Shown here: one piece after another, positions 8,047-17,977 of the stretch
Layout of the letters: each line of letters starts with the position of its first letter
Numbering within the stretch: the first letter of the stretch is position 1
NCBI RefSeq assembly: GCF_001306915.1
Contig: NZ_LJTC01000008.1
Location: forward strand, 186,001-250,000
Reading direction: 5' to 3'
Length of the DNA: 64,000 bases
Source of the DNA: Pseudoalteromonas lipolytica
GTDB lineage: Bacteria; Pseudomonadota; Gammaproteobacteria; Enterobacterales; Alteromonadaceae
Translations under genes and position numbers: made by a program
Notes under the pieces: generated by a model
Seen by the model: the letters and a program-made list of their open reading frames with translations, nothing else
What the model was told of the DNA's origin: nothing
The model's database searches: none

Positions 8047-8889
8047 ATGAAATTACCTAAGCCACTGGCAATAACACTACTTTTAAGCTCACCGTTAGGT
8101 TTTGCTATTGATAGCCAAGACTTTGTTAAAGATAACGTGTTCACGCAAGGCATTGAAGGGCCAACCATGTATAACGGTGCCCTATACGCGGTGAACTATG
8201 CCCAGCAAGGAACGATTGGCCGCGTAGATAACATGGGCAAAACATCGTTGTTTGTGCGGTTACCGAATGACAGCGTTGGTAATGGCTTACAGTTTGACTC
8301 ACTAGGTAATTTATTTATTGCCGATTACGTTAACCACAATATTTTAAAAGTACCTGCTGGCAGCAATAAAGCAGAAGTGTTCGCCCATAATAGCAAGATG
8401 AATCAACCCAATGACATTGCTATCACCAAAAGTGGGGCGCTGTTTGCAAGTGACCCTAACTGGGCGAACGAAACGGGTCAGCTATGGCGTATTAATGCGG
8501 ATGGCAGCACCCATTTACTCGAAAAAAACATGGGGACTACCAATGGAGTAGCGGTTAATAACGACAATACCAAGCTCTATGTGAACGAAAGTGTGCAACG
8601 AATCGTTTGGCAATACGACTTAGATGACAACTTAAACATTAGTAATAAAAAAGTTTTGATTAAATTTGCTGATCATGGCCTAGACGGCATGCGCGTTAAT
8701 AATCAAGGGCATGTGTTTATTACTCGTTATGGCGCAGGGAAGGTACTTGAAGTCTCGCCTACCGGCAAGCTTTTAAATAGCTATCAATTAAAAGGCCAGC
8801 ATCCAACGAATTTGGCTTTCAACGAGACGCAAAACAAAGTGTATGTCACCATGCAAAAGCGCGGGGCAATCGAAGTGATTGAACTTTAG
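8047..8889 (+). CDS. Secreted SMP-30/gluconolactonase-like beta-propeller protein
   Basis: 280 residues with a signal peptide (about 1-20, ending near GFA). The rest shows repeated blades: GNGLQFDSLGNLFIAD, QPNDIAITKSGALFASD, TNGVAVNNDNTKLYVNE and GLDGMRVNNQGHVFITR are typical of the SMP-30/gluconolaconase/LRE family, with the metal-binding Asn and Asp positions present. It probably acts in the periplasm on a lactone or organophosphate-like ester, but the substrate is unknown. It follows the small secreted protein and overlaps the convergent HhH gene by 4 bp. Confidence 0.82.
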   Translation: MKLPKPLAITLLLSSPLGFAIDSQDFVKDNVFTQGIEGPTMYNGALYAVNYAQQGTIGRVDNMGKTSLFVRLPNDSVGNGLQFDSLGNLFIADYVNHNILKVPAGSNKAEVFAHNSKMNQPNDIAITKSGALFASDPNWANETGQLWRINADGSTHLLEKNMGTTNGVAVNNDNTKLYVNESVQRIVWQYDLDDNLNISNKKVLIKFADHGLDGMRVNNQGHVFITRYGAGKVLEVSPTGKLLNSYQLKGQHPTNLAFNETQNKVYVTMQKRGAIEVIEL

Positions 8890-9119
8890 CCTTGCTTTGC
8901 TCGCGTAATAGCAGCGGTGATTGCCGCTTTTGCTTGCGGACTATTCTTCCAGCAATTTGAATGCAGCATCGACGCTACTCGCTCAGCAATAGTGTTGGCA
9001 TCAAACCCAGCTAAGTCTTCAAACGATTCAATCCCAACTTCTTCGAACCGTTTTATAACCGTTGGTCCGACACCTTTGAGTGCTAAAAGCGCGCTGCGTT
9101 CTTGTTCGTTAAATGGCAT
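8886..9119 (-). CDS. Small helix-hairpin-helix protein
   Basis: 77 residues built around two helix-hairpin-helix elements, LLALKGVGPTVIKRFEEVG and a second SFEDLAG helix, as in DNA-binding HhH domains. It is too small to be an enzyme and may bind DNA non-specifically. Its start overlaps by 11 bp the end of the membrane protein gene at 9109, so the two are cotranscribed; its 3' end overlaps the beta-propeller gene. Confidence 0.75.
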   Translation of the reverse strand: MPFNEQERSALLALKGVGPTVIKRFEEVGIESFEDLAGFDANTIAERVASMLHSNCWKNSPQAKAAITAAITRAKQG

Positions 9120-10104
9120 GTTTTTGTTCCTTGTTCATTGCGTTTATAAACTGATGAGGGTCATCTAGCCCCAGGAAAACAGTGTTAATATCACCCATAG
9201 GTTCATTGAGCTTAATTTTAATATTCGGGTAGCCAGAGTAGTTGTAACGTTTGATTGAACGAGCGCGTGCAATAAAGTCGGTATTTAAATCAATGGATTT
9301 GATATTTTTTAAAGCAATATTGTAAGCAGGATAGAGCCCATAGCGAATAATGAGTTGCGATTTACTAATAGAAACAGGGCGCTTTGCAACTGCTCGGTAT
9401 TCTGCAATGAAGAATAAAAGGCTAAATATAGTTAAACCAGTGATTATGTTTGCTGCTGTTGATGACCACACAAAGTGTATGAAGAAGTGCATCATGGGCA
9501 GTTCTAATAAGATAATAAAAATAAAGCCAAGTAAGTTAGCTTGTGCACCGTCTTTATTATGATAACTAAAATGCTGTTCACCAGTGAAATAACTAGGTTT
9601 AATGTGTTTAGCGTAAAAAAAGAAAGCCCACATCCGTGTTTCGAAACATAAAAAGTTTGCAATAGCACTTTGTTTGAAAAGCTTGTTAATTGGCCGTTCG
9701 ATAGCTATATCAGGATCTGTCTGCTGGCTTAAAGCGGATTTTATTGCCAGGTACACAGTAATGAGAGCACTTAGCTCTAAAATTACAATCAAAGCTAAAA
9801 GCCCGTAACGACCTTGCTCTAAGTAATTCATTAAAAATTTGTTTTGTTCGGGAATAATGTAACTCCCCACTAAAATAGCGAGTGAGCACATCATCAATGC
9901 TTTAAAAGCCGCTTCTTTCTTATTTTTAATTAATATTAAGCAAAGTACAGGTAATACTATCAGTGCATCAAGCAGGTATAACCATTCAAAATTTGCTTTG
10001 CCAAAGTCATTTAGTGGATGCTTTCCCTGATAATAAATGCCCCAAAAAAGACTAATACTGATTAGGAAAATAAATGGAATTTTTGACTTTATTGATTTGA
10101 GCAT
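9109..10104 (-). CDS. Hypothetical polytopic membrane protein with PH-like C-terminal segment
   Basis: 331 residues. Hydrophobic spans appear near 9-26, 42-60, 68-85, 102-120, 190-212 and 216-234. The final 90 residues (LIIRYGLYPAYNIALKNIKS onward) resemble the bacterial PH-like domain found after membrane helices, ending GLDDPHQFINAM. Function unknown. It is translationally coupled to the HhH gene. Confidence 0.6.
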   Translation of the reverse strand: MLKSIKSKIPFIFLISISLFWGIYYQGKHPLNDFGKANFEWLYLLDALIVLPVLCLILIKNKKEAAFKALMMCSLAILVGSYIIPEQNKFLMNYLEQGRYGLLALIVILELSALITVYLAIKSALSQQTDPDIAIERPINKLFKQSAIANFLCFETRMWAFFFYAKHIKPSYFTGEQHFSYHNKDGAQANLLGFIFIILLELPMMHFFIHFVWSSTAANIITGLTIFSLLFFIAEYRAVAKRPVSISKSQLIIRYGLYPAYNIALKNIKSIDLNTDFIARARSIKRYNYSGYPNIKIKLNEPMGDINTVFLGLDDPHQFINAMNKEQKHAI

Positions 10105-10195
10105 AACACCTTCCTTGCAGTTTTACTGCTTATATCTTAAACAACAATCTATGCGCTGTCCCTTTTTATTCTGGATATATTCGTACTTTCTAAAA

Positions 10196-10224
10196 TAAAA
10201 AAGCGCACCGGGCAGGGTGCGCTT
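10196..10224. terminator. Rho-independent terminator of the TonB receptor gene
   Basis: AAGCGCACC and GGTGCGCTT make a 9-bp GC-rich stem at 10201-10224 with a 6-nt loop, followed on the minus strand by a run of six T. It ends the receptor transcript and lies 40 bp after its stop. Confidence 0.85.
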
Positions 10225-10263
10225 GAGGGGATCAATCCTGTGTAGCTAAAACAGTAGGATTAA

Positions 10264-12999
10264 TTAGAAGCTTGGGGCATATCTCAGTGAAACACCGACT
10301 GAACGGCCAATCACACTGTAATCACTCACGGTGTTAAAGTGGTTTGCGCCTACCTCAGGTGTTGGTGGTTCACGATCTAATAAGTTATCGACACCAAAGT
10401 TAACAGCAAGTTCCTCGTTAACTTGCCATGCAGCAGCAAAATCTAAGTAATTTTGTGCTGAGATTGTTTCTGAACGGTCGACAGCATACTCTACTTCACC
10501 TATTCTGCGCCAGCCAAGTTGGAAGTTCATGTTATCTAACTGCCAATCAATGCTTGTGCGATGTTTGTAGTCAGCTTGTAAAATGCTCGCAAAGTCACCC
10601 GAACAGGCGCTGCCGTAAGTTCCCTTACAGTCAACTTCAGGCACTGTGCTGTTGTTTTGACGGGTTTGTTTAGTAACAAAGTTACCTTGGTACGAGAATC
10701 TAAAACGACCACCCATTTGCTCTGGTGCATCAATCACATAATTTGCTGCAACGTCGATACCTTCTTGCTCAATGGCGGCTAAGTTAAAGTCATTAACGAT
10801 GGCTGTGCTAATAAACCCCGTGTTTGGATCGCGAAGTACCGCACCACACAATGGGTTGTTCGGATTCGGGTCATCAACATAACAGCTTTGTAGTGCCGCA
10901 CCTGGCTGAATTTGGCTTACCGCATCTGTAACACGAATACTGTAGTAATCGAGTGATAAATCAAAGCCTTCTAAGTAGCCAGGTGTGTAAACAATGCCTA
11001 AGGTGTCTGATTCGGCTTGTTCAGGTTTAATATTCGGGTTACCACCATAGGTGTACTCTGCGGTACTTGAATCAAACTCGGTGCCAACAGGCGGCGCACC
11101 AAACGCAGCACATTGAGCCGCATCACCGGTGCCCAGTAAACATGGATCGCCGTTATAACGCCCTGCTAGTCGTGGCACAAACTGGTCGCTATTTTGGTCA
11201 AATAACGATAACGAGAGCGCTGTGATTGGGCTGGCAAACTCACCTAAGTTAGGTGCTCTAAATGCGGTTAAGCGGTTGGCGCGAATACGAATGTCGCTGT
11301 TTATTGCCCAGTTGATACCTAGTTTGTAAGTGTCTTCTGCTTCGGTATTTGAGTAATCAGAAATACGGTAGGCACCTTCAAAGCTAAGCTCTTCAGCAAA
11401 CGGTTTATCAACTAAGATAGGCACTAAAATTTCAGCGTAGAACTCTTCAGAGCTAAAGCTTGCATCCATATCAAATGCGCTGATAGACGCAAAGCTGGTG
11501 CCGTTCCTAAATGCATCGCCCGGTGTTTGTTTACCGGTTTCTTTACGGTATTCGTAACCGATTGCAAAATCGATAGCACCGGCTGGTAATTCAAATAAGA
11601 ACCCAGAATCACCCGATAGTGTTGCTGAGATGACACTTTGAGTACGGTCGCGAGTGGTATAAAGCAGCGGATCGCTAAAGTCGCTGAAATCATGGTTGGG
11701 ATCAAAAATATCGACTGAATTTGCAAGGGCAGCAAAACGACTATTACCGCTGTTATCATTGCGGTATGCGTTGTTGTAAATGGTGGCTACTTCGTCCGTT
11801 TTGCCGTACTGACCATATACTTCATAACGTAAGTAGTCAGTTAAATCACCTTTTAAGCCCAGTTGAAATTGCATTGAATCACGCACCGCTTCGGTGTGTT
11901 GCACGCCTAAACCTAGGTTACGTTCAACATTAACAAGGGCATTGCCTTCGCTATCAAACGTAAGTTGGTCGCGTAGTTCATCTGGAATATACGCATTGTC
12001 TTGCGTGAGGGTCACTTGCTCGTTTACAAAAATCGGTGTTTGACCACTGGCACCCGCACCATTTACGGTCACTTTAGAATACATTGCGCGGCCATAGGCA
12101 ATGGCACTGTCGCTTACATCAACGTCAAATAATAAGCCCGCAGAAAAACGGTCCATCGGTTGAGTTAAATAACGGTCAGCTGTGAAATCAGTTGTTTGAC
12201 GCTCACTTGTTACAGCACCAGAATCAGCAATACCGATGCTGTTGCCAGAGGCAACGTCAGTATAATAACCACCGCTGTTGATCATTGCCGTTGAGTTTTC
12301 AAGCGCATAGTCACGCTCGCCGGCTAATAGCTCTTTTCGTTCGGTGTAACCAATATAGCCAGTGACGTGGCCGCGACCGTCGGCGATATCACCACCAAAA
12401 ATTGCTTCAAAGTTAAGCTTTTCGTTACCGCCGTCGGCACTTTCGTAACTGGTTGAGAATTCAGCGCCAGTAAAATCATCGTCTAAAACAAAGTTAACAA
12501 CACCGGCTACCGCATCGGCACCGTAAACCGCTGCTGCACCACCTGTTAATACATCAACGCGTTTTATTAACCCGGCTGGAATAGTATTTACATCAACCGA
12601 GTTACGAAAACTAAATGGTACCGCGCGAGTGCCGTCAATAAGTACCAATGTGCGGTTTTGACCAAGGCCGCGTAAATCAATCGTTGATGAGCCAAATGAG
12701 TCACCGACTGTGGCGCCGGTGCTGTTGGCACCGGCCGCAGCTTGTGGCAGTTTCGCGGTAATATCTTCAACGTTCACTGCACGGTCTAGGTGAATTTGTG
12801 CTTCATCAACGCTCACTACAGGACTACTTGAGACCAGCTCAGTACGTTGAATACGTGAACCTGTTACGGTGATCACTTCAGGTTTTTTTGCTTCAGTGCT
12901 TTGCTCTGCGTGTGCATAACTAATTACTGAACTTACAGCGAGAGCTAAAGGTGATAGCAGCAATAGCGAGCGATGCCCTGTTGATGTATTTGCTTTCAT
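10264..12999 (-). CDS. TonB-dependent outer membrane receptor
   Basis: About 911 residues from the ATG at 12997-12999, chosen because AAGGGA stands 6 nt upstream; an in-frame ATG at 13023 has no ribosome site. A signal peptide ends near SYAHA. The TonB box region is VITVTGSRI, followed by the plug domain (RGLGQNRTLVLIDG, GGAAAVYGADAVAGVVNF) and a 22-strand barrel with the C-terminal aromatic residue Phe. The plug type belongs to the large receptors that Alteromonadales use for oligosaccharides or peptides; the ligand is not evident. It lies opposite anmK, a cell-wall sugar recycling gene. Confidence 0.92.
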   Translation of the reverse strand: MKANTSTGHRSLLLLSPLALAVSSVISYAHAEQSTEAKKPEVITVTGSRIQRTELVSSSPVVSVDEAQIHLDRAVNVEDITAKLPQAAAGANSTGATVGDSFGSSTIDLRGLGQNRTLVLIDGTRAVPFSFRNSVDVNTIPAGLIKRVDVLTGGAAAVYGADAVAGVVNFVLDDDFTGAEFSTSYESADGGNEKLNFEAIFGGDIADGRGHVTGYIGYTERKELLAGERDYALENSTAMINSGGYYTDVASGNSIGIADSGAVTSERQTTDFTADRYLTQPMDRFSAGLLFDVDVSDSAIAYGRAMYSKVTVNGAGASGQTPIFVNEQVTLTQDNAYIPDELRDQLTFDSEGNALVNVERNLGLGVQHTEAVRDSMQFQLGLKGDLTDYLRYEVYGQYGKTDEVATIYNNAYRNDNSGNSRFAALANSVDIFDPNHDFSDFSDPLLYTTRDRTQSVISATLSGDSGFLFELPAGAIDFAIGYEYRKETGKQTPGDAFRNGTSFASISAFDMDASFSSEEFYAEILVPILVDKPFAEELSFEGAYRISDYSNTEAEDTYKLGINWAINSDIRIRANRLTAFRAPNLGEFASPITALSLSLFDQNSDQFVPRLAGRYNGDPCLLGTGDAAQCAAFGAPPVGTEFDSSTAEYTYGGNPNIKPEQAESDTLGIVYTPGYLEGFDLSLDYYSIRVTDAVSQIQPGAALQSCYVDDPNPNNPLCGAVLRDPNTGFISTAIVNDFNLAAIEQEGIDVAANYVIDAPEQMGGRFRFSYQGNFVTKQTRQNNSTVPEVDCKGTYGSACSGDFASILQADYKHRTSIDWQLDNMNFQLGWRRIGEVEYAVDRSETISAQNYLDFAAAWQVNEELAVNFGVDNLLDREPPTPEVGANHFNTVSDYSVIGRSVGVSLRYAPSF

Positions 13000-13258
13000 G
13001 ATGATTCCCTTGCGTTTTATCATTTAAATCAACGCAGGTTGGTGTCTGACCTAGACCATTTAGTTAATTTAATGAGTCATACTTTTTGTTATGATGCTTG
13101 TGTGCTCTCCTTTTGGGGAGCTCACCGGTACAGTTTTAAAGCAATTTAAAAGTCTTTGCAATAATTATTCTTTAAATCTATTATTTTAAAATATAAACTA
13201 TTCCAAGCCGTTAACCCGCTTATTTACATCTAATAAGCTGATTTTAAGTGATTTATTT

Positions 13259-14464
13259 ATGCATCAACATATTGAAAAACTGTATTTAAGCGCAAAAAAA
13301 GAAAGAAAATTAATAATTGGTCTAATGAGTGGCACCTCATTAGATGGTCTTGATATTGCGCTATGCGAAGTATCAGGGCAAGGCATGGATACTCATGTCG
13401 AAGTAGTAAAGTTTACGACGGTCGACTACGACGATGATTATAAAACGCGTGTAAAGCGAGTGTTCGCCAAACGCGAATGTGACCTTGAAGAAGTCACTTT
13501 ACTCAATCCTTGGATTGGCCAATTACATGGGGAAATGGTTGCCAAAACGTTAGCCAGCTGGGGAGTAGCAAAAGAACTTATTGATGTGATTGCCAGTCAC
13601 GGACAAACTATTTATCACTGCCCTAAAAACCAACACAAGCGTGCAGAATATGGCAATGCAACACTACAAATTGGTGACAGCGATCATTTAGCCGTGACTG
13701 CAGGTATTACAACCATAGCTGATTTTAGACAAAAGCACATTGCAGCGGGTGGTGAAGGTGCGCCGCTTGCGGTATATGGTGACTACTTGTATTTCACAAG
13801 CACCAGCGAAAACCGTATTTTGCTTAATATGGGCGGCATTGCAAACTTAACCTATTTACCTAAATCGGCAGACGCACGAGCAGTTTTTAGCTCTGATATA
13901 GGCCCCGGCAATACCATTATGGATGCTTATGTGCAGCGTTATTTTACACCACTTCATTATGATAAAGATGCCGCTATTGCAGCAAAAGGCACGGTAAGCG
14001 AAGATTTGCTCGCAGCGCTGTGTGATGATGCATTTTTTGCTTTAGGGTTTCCAAAAACCACCGGGCCAGAAGTGTTTAATCTAGACTATTTAGCTGCAGC
14101 ACAAGCACGCTCGAATACGCAGAACTTATCGCACTTTGATGTGATGGCAACCTTAGTGCAGTTTTCAGGAGCAATGATTGCTAAAGCAATTAACCAATGC
14201 AGCGAAGGTTTGACCGATGTGGCTGTATACGCCAGTGGTGGTGGGGTCCATAACCCATTATTAATGGACATTATTTTGGCTAATTGCCCAGCGCTTTCTG
14301 AGATAAAAAATACCGATTCGTTGGGGATTAATCCAGATGCAAAAGAAGCTGTGTTATTTGCTATTTTAGCGAACGAATGTCTGTCGGGTGGGCAACAACG
14401 CTTTGGTAATACCGAGCAAGGGATCCCCGATATTACCATGGGTAAAATTAGCTTTGCTGACTAG
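13259..14464 (+). CDS. anmK: Anhydro-N-acetylmuramic acid kinase
   Basis: Converts 1,6-anhydro-MurNAc to MurNAc-6-phosphate with ATP in cytosolic peptidoglycan recycling. The ATP-binding motif GLMSGTSLDGLD is at 21-32, SHGQTIYHCP and GDSDHLAVTAGITTIADFR follow, and NMGGIANLTY, DIGPGNTIMDAY and ASGGGVHNPLL mark the hexokinase-like core. A 401-residue length is slightly longer than E. coli AnmK (369) owing to an N-terminal extension of about 18 residues; a later start is possible. It stands alone, tail to tail with a hypothetical gene three bases away. Confidence 0.95.
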   Translation: MHQHIEKLYLSAKKERKLIIGLMSGTSLDGLDIALCEVSGQGMDTHVEVVKFTTVDYDDDYKTRVKRVFAKRECDLEEVTLLNPWIGQLHGEMVAKTLASWGVAKELIDVIASHGQTIYHCPKNQHKRAEYGNATLQIGDSDHLAVTAGITTIADFRQKHIAAGGEGAPLAVYGDYLYFTSTSENRILLNMGGIANLTYLPKSADARAVFSSDIGPGNTIMDAYVQRYFTPLHYDKDAAIAAKGTVSEDLLAALCDDAFFALGFPKTTGPEVFNLDYLAAAQARSNTQNLSHFDVMATLVQFSGAMIAKAINQCSEGLTDVAVYASGGGVHNPLLMDIILANCPALSEIKNTDSLGINPDAKEAVLFAILANECLSGGQQRFGNTEQGIPDITMGKISFAD

Positions 14465-14467
14465 GCC

Positions 14468-14944
14468 CTAGAAAAAGGCTAAAAAGCTTGCGCCAATATT
14501 ACTAATGTAATGGCGTAAGCCCTGGTTTTTAGCTTGCTCAGAAGTTAATAGCTCTGGTGATGTGCTAGCTGCAATGCTGACATCAAACTGGGCGCTGTCT
14601 TTAAGTGTTGCATGCAAGCCGTGTAGCATTAATTGCAATACAAATTCACCACTGTGAGTAACGTTTTCTAAGGTAAGCATTATAACGTGCTGTTCTAGAT
14701 CGTGTTGCGTTAAAGTGTGTGCAGTAAAATACGCCGATTCGCGCGCATCAGGGCGGGTTGCACTGATAGAGATCACATCGCCTTCATGGGCATCATCTGG
14801 TAGCACACAACAAAACACAACACGCTTTTGCTCATTAGCCGCAAAATGCAATTGTTCGTATTCCATAGTATGCGCAAGTGCAGCACATAAAGGGTCTTCA
14901 CTAGAGGGGAGTGCAAACGAAAGTTGCACCAAGGCACTGTCCAT
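14468..14944 (-). CDS. Hypothetical protein
   Basis: 158 residues, no family recognised. It has no signal peptide or membrane span and contains His-rich short segments (AAFAHT-type start region, FTAHTLTQHDLEQHV). Codon use looks like that of its neighbours. It is tail to tail with anmK with no terminator visible in the 3-bp gap. The 191 bp upstream, to the XRE gene, show no clear element. Confidence 0.6.
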   Translation of the reverse strand: MDSALVQLSFALPSSEDPLCAALAHTMEYEQLHFAANEQKRVVFCCVLPDDAHEGDVISISATRPDARESAYFTAHTLTQHDLEQHVIMLTLENVTHSGEFVLQLMLHGLHATLKDSAQFDVSIAASTSPELLTSEQAKNQGLRHYISNIGASFLAFF

Positions 14945-15135
14945 TACTTCTTCATTACGTTAGGTGATTAAATTAGCGTCAATTATTGATCAGTTAAATG
15001 ACAGAATTATGACTATTGTCATATTGCGGATTATATATTTTAGAAACAGAGAAAAGTTGTACTTTCTAGAACGAGTAGCAAGACTAATTTCAATTTGCTC
15101 AATTATTTGTAGTATTAATAGTCATATTGATTAAG

Positions 15136-15927
15136 CTACGGGTTTGATAATTTTTCTTTACTTTCAATATAGTAAATAACAAAGGTATTAGAATAATGTT
15201 CGGGTTTTAATGATACATATTTATAGTGCCTAAGTGTTCCTTTGTCATCTAGCACAGACTTTTCTCCTTCCCGAATTCTCTTTACTTCATAGTCTTGCCA
15301 CATTTGGCAAAACAACTCACTACGAGATTTAAGATCGTCTAAGACGGCTTTAAAGGCTGATTTGTCTGTAGCTAAAGCAAAGTAAGAGCGGAATGAGGCA
15401 ATGGTGTTTTTTGCTGCCTGCTCCCATTGAGGAATACGTCGCTTATACTCATCATTTAAGAACATAAGCTTTAATGAGTTTCTATCAGCTTTAGGAAGGG
15501 TAGACCAATCGAATATCTTTTTGGAAGCCGCCTCATTCCAGTACTCTATATCCATATTTTCTCTGCGAATAAATGCAGGATTCGGTTCAAGTGCACGAAT
15601 TAGCGCTTTTAATTCTTCCGACACTTCCTCTTGCTCTTCTAGAGCAGGTTTATTCCCGAAAACAATCGCGTTTAAATACTCTTGTTCATCGTTAGTTAGT
15701 TTTAATACTGTGCCAATGCGATTAATAGCTGCACGCGATATACTGATTTCTCGTCCTTGCTCTAACCAAGTGTACCAACTGACACTTATAGCAGCCAATT
15801 GCGCGACTTCCTCTCGACGAAGCCCTTTTACACGCCTTCTTCCACTGGTAAAACCATAATCTTCAGGGTTTATTTTTGCACGGTGTTTGGTAAGGAAGGT
15901 TTTTAAGTTTTCGTGTTTAGTCGTCAT
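15136..15927 (-). CDS. XRE-family regulator with MmyB-like ligand-binding domain
   Basis: 263-residue transcription factor. The N-terminal helix-turn-helix (about 30-65, LRREEVAQLAAISVSWYTWL and EQGR) is typical of the MmyB group, and the C-terminal half (about 105-260) fits the MmyB-like ligand-binding fold that in relatives binds fatty acid-like molecules. It is transcribed away from the exporter gene at 16075 with a 147-bp shared promoter region and probably controls it. Confidence 0.85.
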   Translation of the reverse strand: MTTKHENLKTFLTKHRAKINPEDYGFTSGRRRVKGLRREEVAQLAAISVSWYTWLEQGREISISRAAINRIGTVLKLTNDEQEYLNAIVFGNKPALEEQEEVSEELKALIRALEPNPAFIRRENMDIEYWNEAASKKIFDWSTLPKADRNSLKLMFLNDEYKRRIPQWEQAAKNTIASFRSYFALATDKSAFKAVLDDLKSRSELFCQMWQDYEVKRIREGEKSVLDDKGTLRHYKYVSLKPEHYSNTFVIYYIESKEKLSNP

Positions 15928-16074
15928 AAAATGTTTAGCCTATGACTATTTATCACAGTATAAATGCCCATATTTTACGCTTATCTTGACTGCTATATAG
16001 TGCCACCATCTTACACCTTCCACTGCTTTTGAGCTAGTTAGGTCCTTACAATTCAATGAGTCAGAGGTGGATCA

Positions 16075-16974
16075 ATGTCTCAAGAAAATGTTTATTCGGC
16101 ATCTCCAAATTACTGGAAACCTATCTTATTTGTTGCAGCACCATGGGTATTTGTTTTTTTATGGAGTACAGGGTTTGTTGGCGCAAAATTTTCGCTTCAA
16201 TATAGTGGTCCATTTCACTTACTGTTTTTTAGAGGGCTATTTTCATGTGTTATTTTTTTATTTTTATCGGTTGTGCTAAAGGTTAAGTTTCCTTCATTGA
16301 AGAGCGTTAAACAGCAATTAATAGTAGGGCTTTTTCTGCAAACCTTTTTTCTAGGTGGCTGTTTTTTCGCAATTAACAAAGGGCTTCCTGCATCAGTTGT
16401 GGCATTAATTACGGGTTTACAACCAGTGTTAACGGCGGTGCTGGCATCAATAATACAAAGCAAGCAGTTAAAGAAGTTGCAATGGCTAGGGATTGTAGTC
16501 GGATTTTTAGGTGTTTTTCTTGTGCTTTCGCCAACTAAATTAGGAGGTGAATTAAGTTTAATTGGTCTACTTGCAGCATTTTTTGGTTTAACAGGTGTGA
16601 CGGTTGGTGCAATGTATCAAAAGAAAGCGGTAAGTGATGGGCATATTTTTGCATCTACTTTCTTTCAATATATTCCCCTTGCTGTCGTGATGGGAGTGGT
16701 GTCATTTTTATACGAGCCAAACACACCGACTTGGAACGCACCTTTTATTATTAGTATATTGTGGCTTGTGGTTGGTGTGTCTGTAACGGCCATATTGTTG
16801 CTTATGTTTATGATAAAAAATGGAGAATCGACAAAGGTAGCATCCTATTTTTATTTAGTACCAGTACTCACAGCTGTCGAAGCATGGATTTTATTTGATG
16901 AAAAAATCAGTTTTGCAATGTTGTTAGGTATGGGCTTATCAATTATAGGGTTACTGCTTGTACACAGAAAGTAG
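16075..16974 (+). CDS. EamA-family DMT transporter
   Basis: Inner-membrane exporter of 299 residues with ten hydrophobic helices in two EamA repeats (about 20-150 and 160-297). ALITGLQPVLTAVLASI is the usual end of repeat one; repeat two ends with a VPVLTAVEAWILFDEKI-like signature. GAGGTGG stands in front of the ATG. Likely exports metabolites or amino acids; ligand unknown. It is controlled presumably by the divergent XRE/MmyB regulator. Confidence 0.88.
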   Translation: MSQENVYSASPNYWKPILFVAAPWVFVFLWSTGFVGAKFSLQYSGPFHLLFFRGLFSCVIFLFLSVVLKVKFPSLKSVKQQLIVGLFLQTFFLGGCFFAINKGLPASVVALITGLQPVLTAVLASIIQSKQLKKLQWLGIVVGFLGVFLVLSPTKLGGELSLIGLLAAFFGLTGVTVGAMYQKKAVSDGHIFASTFFQYIPLAVVMGVVSFLYEPNTPTWNAPFIISILWLVVGVSVTAILLLMFMIKNGESTKVASYFYLVPVLTAVEAWILFDEKISFAMLLGMGLSIIGLLLVHRK

Positions 16975-16982
16975 CGACCAAG

Positions 16983-17867
16983 CTATGGCTCTCCTCTTAA
17001 ATGGTCAAATAAAACTTTAGATAGCGCACCAATTTGTGCACCTTTTTTAATGCAAAGAGTTAAGTTTCTTTTTGACCATTTTTCATCCACTTCTATGATT
17101 TTTATATCTAAAGAGCGCCAGCAGCCTATTGAATCATATGGCAATAAAGCAATGCCCACACCAGAACCAACCATTCTACATACAGCATCAAAACTTTTAA
17201 CTTGCGCTCGAATATTTAGATGGCAATTTAGGCCTGCGGCTTTATTCATCATAAAAGTATGGATTGCAGAACCTTCGTTCAAGATAACAAATGGAAAACT
17301 GACAGCTTGAGAAAACTGTATTTTGCTAAATTTAGCAAGAGAATGCTCGCTTGGAACAATGATGACCAATCGATCTTTCTTATAAGGATAAAACTCCACA
17401 TTATCATAAAGGCCATTTTCAGCGACGATCCCTAACTCAACTTCTCCTTGTGCTACGGCTGTAATTATTTCTTCGCTTGTGTGTTCTTCTAAAGCAACTC
17501 TAACACCCTGATTATTTTCTAAAAAGGTCCCAAGATCTTCTGGCAAGTATGTATGAATAGCATTGGTGTTTGCCCATAATTTTACTTGCGATAATGCACC
17601 TTTAGTAAAAGGAGCAATATCAGATTGCATTTGCTCTAACGTAGCTAATGTTCTTTTGGCATATCGAAGAACGATTTCACCTGCTTTTGTAGCAGACACA
17701 CCTCTTGGTTGACGCTCCAATAATTGAGTACCTAAATTATCTTCGAGTAGTTTAATTCGATGGCTCGCTGATGATGGTGCCAAGAATACTTGCTTAGCTC
17801 CTTGAGTTAAGTTCTTTTGTTCTACCACAGCGATAAATAGTTTTAAGTCAGTAAGATCAAATTTCAT
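16983..17867 (-). CDS. LysR-family transcriptional regulator
   Basis: 294 residues. The N-terminal winged helix (1-60, LKLFIAVVEQKNLTQGAKQV followed by SSASHRIKLLE) and the periplasmic-binding-like effector domain (about 90-290) are clear. It lies opposite an EamA exporter at 17978, with a palindrome at 17880-17894 in the gap. It is tail to tail with the previous exporter gene. Confidence 0.9.
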   Translation of the reverse strand: MKFDLTDLKLFIAVVEQKNLTQGAKQVFLAPSSASHRIKLLEDNLGTQLLERQPRGVSATKAGEIVLRYAKRTLATLEQMQSDIAPFTKGALSQVKLWANTNAIHTYLPEDLGTFLENNQGVRVALEEHTSEEIITAVAQGEVELGIVAENGLYDNVEFYPYKKDRLVIIVPSEHSLAKFSKIQFSQAVSFPFVILNEGSAIHTFMMNKAAGLNCHLNIRAQVKSFDAVCRMVGSGVGIALLPYDSIGCWRSLDIKIIEVDEKWSKRNLTLCIKKGAQIGALSKVLFDHLRGEP

Positions 17868-17879
17868 TCTAAGTTACCA

Positions 17880-17894
17880 TTCGTTATTAACGAA
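17880..17894. promoter_or_regulatory. Candidate LysR operator
   Basis: TTCGTTA and TAACGAA form 7-bp inverted arms around one base, a T-N11-A type LysR palindrome. It lies 12 bp upstream of the LysR start in the LysR/exporter divergent region. Binding by that regulator is inferred. Confidence 0.5.
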
Positions 17895-17977
17895 CTCTTA
17901 TTGGTTAATTAGCAATTCTAATGTTGAGCAGTTATGTGGCATTGTAGCGTCACTTTTTACAATGAAAAAGAAATTCT

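Noticed and set aside
9109-10104. Rhomboid or CPBP protease
   Set aside because: The membrane protein lacks a GxSx/His pair or EExxxR motif in its helices, so no protease call was made.
10428-11933. Several long frames antisense to the TonB receptor gene
   Set aside because: They follow the codon structure of the receptor on the other strand and have no ribosome sites or family features.
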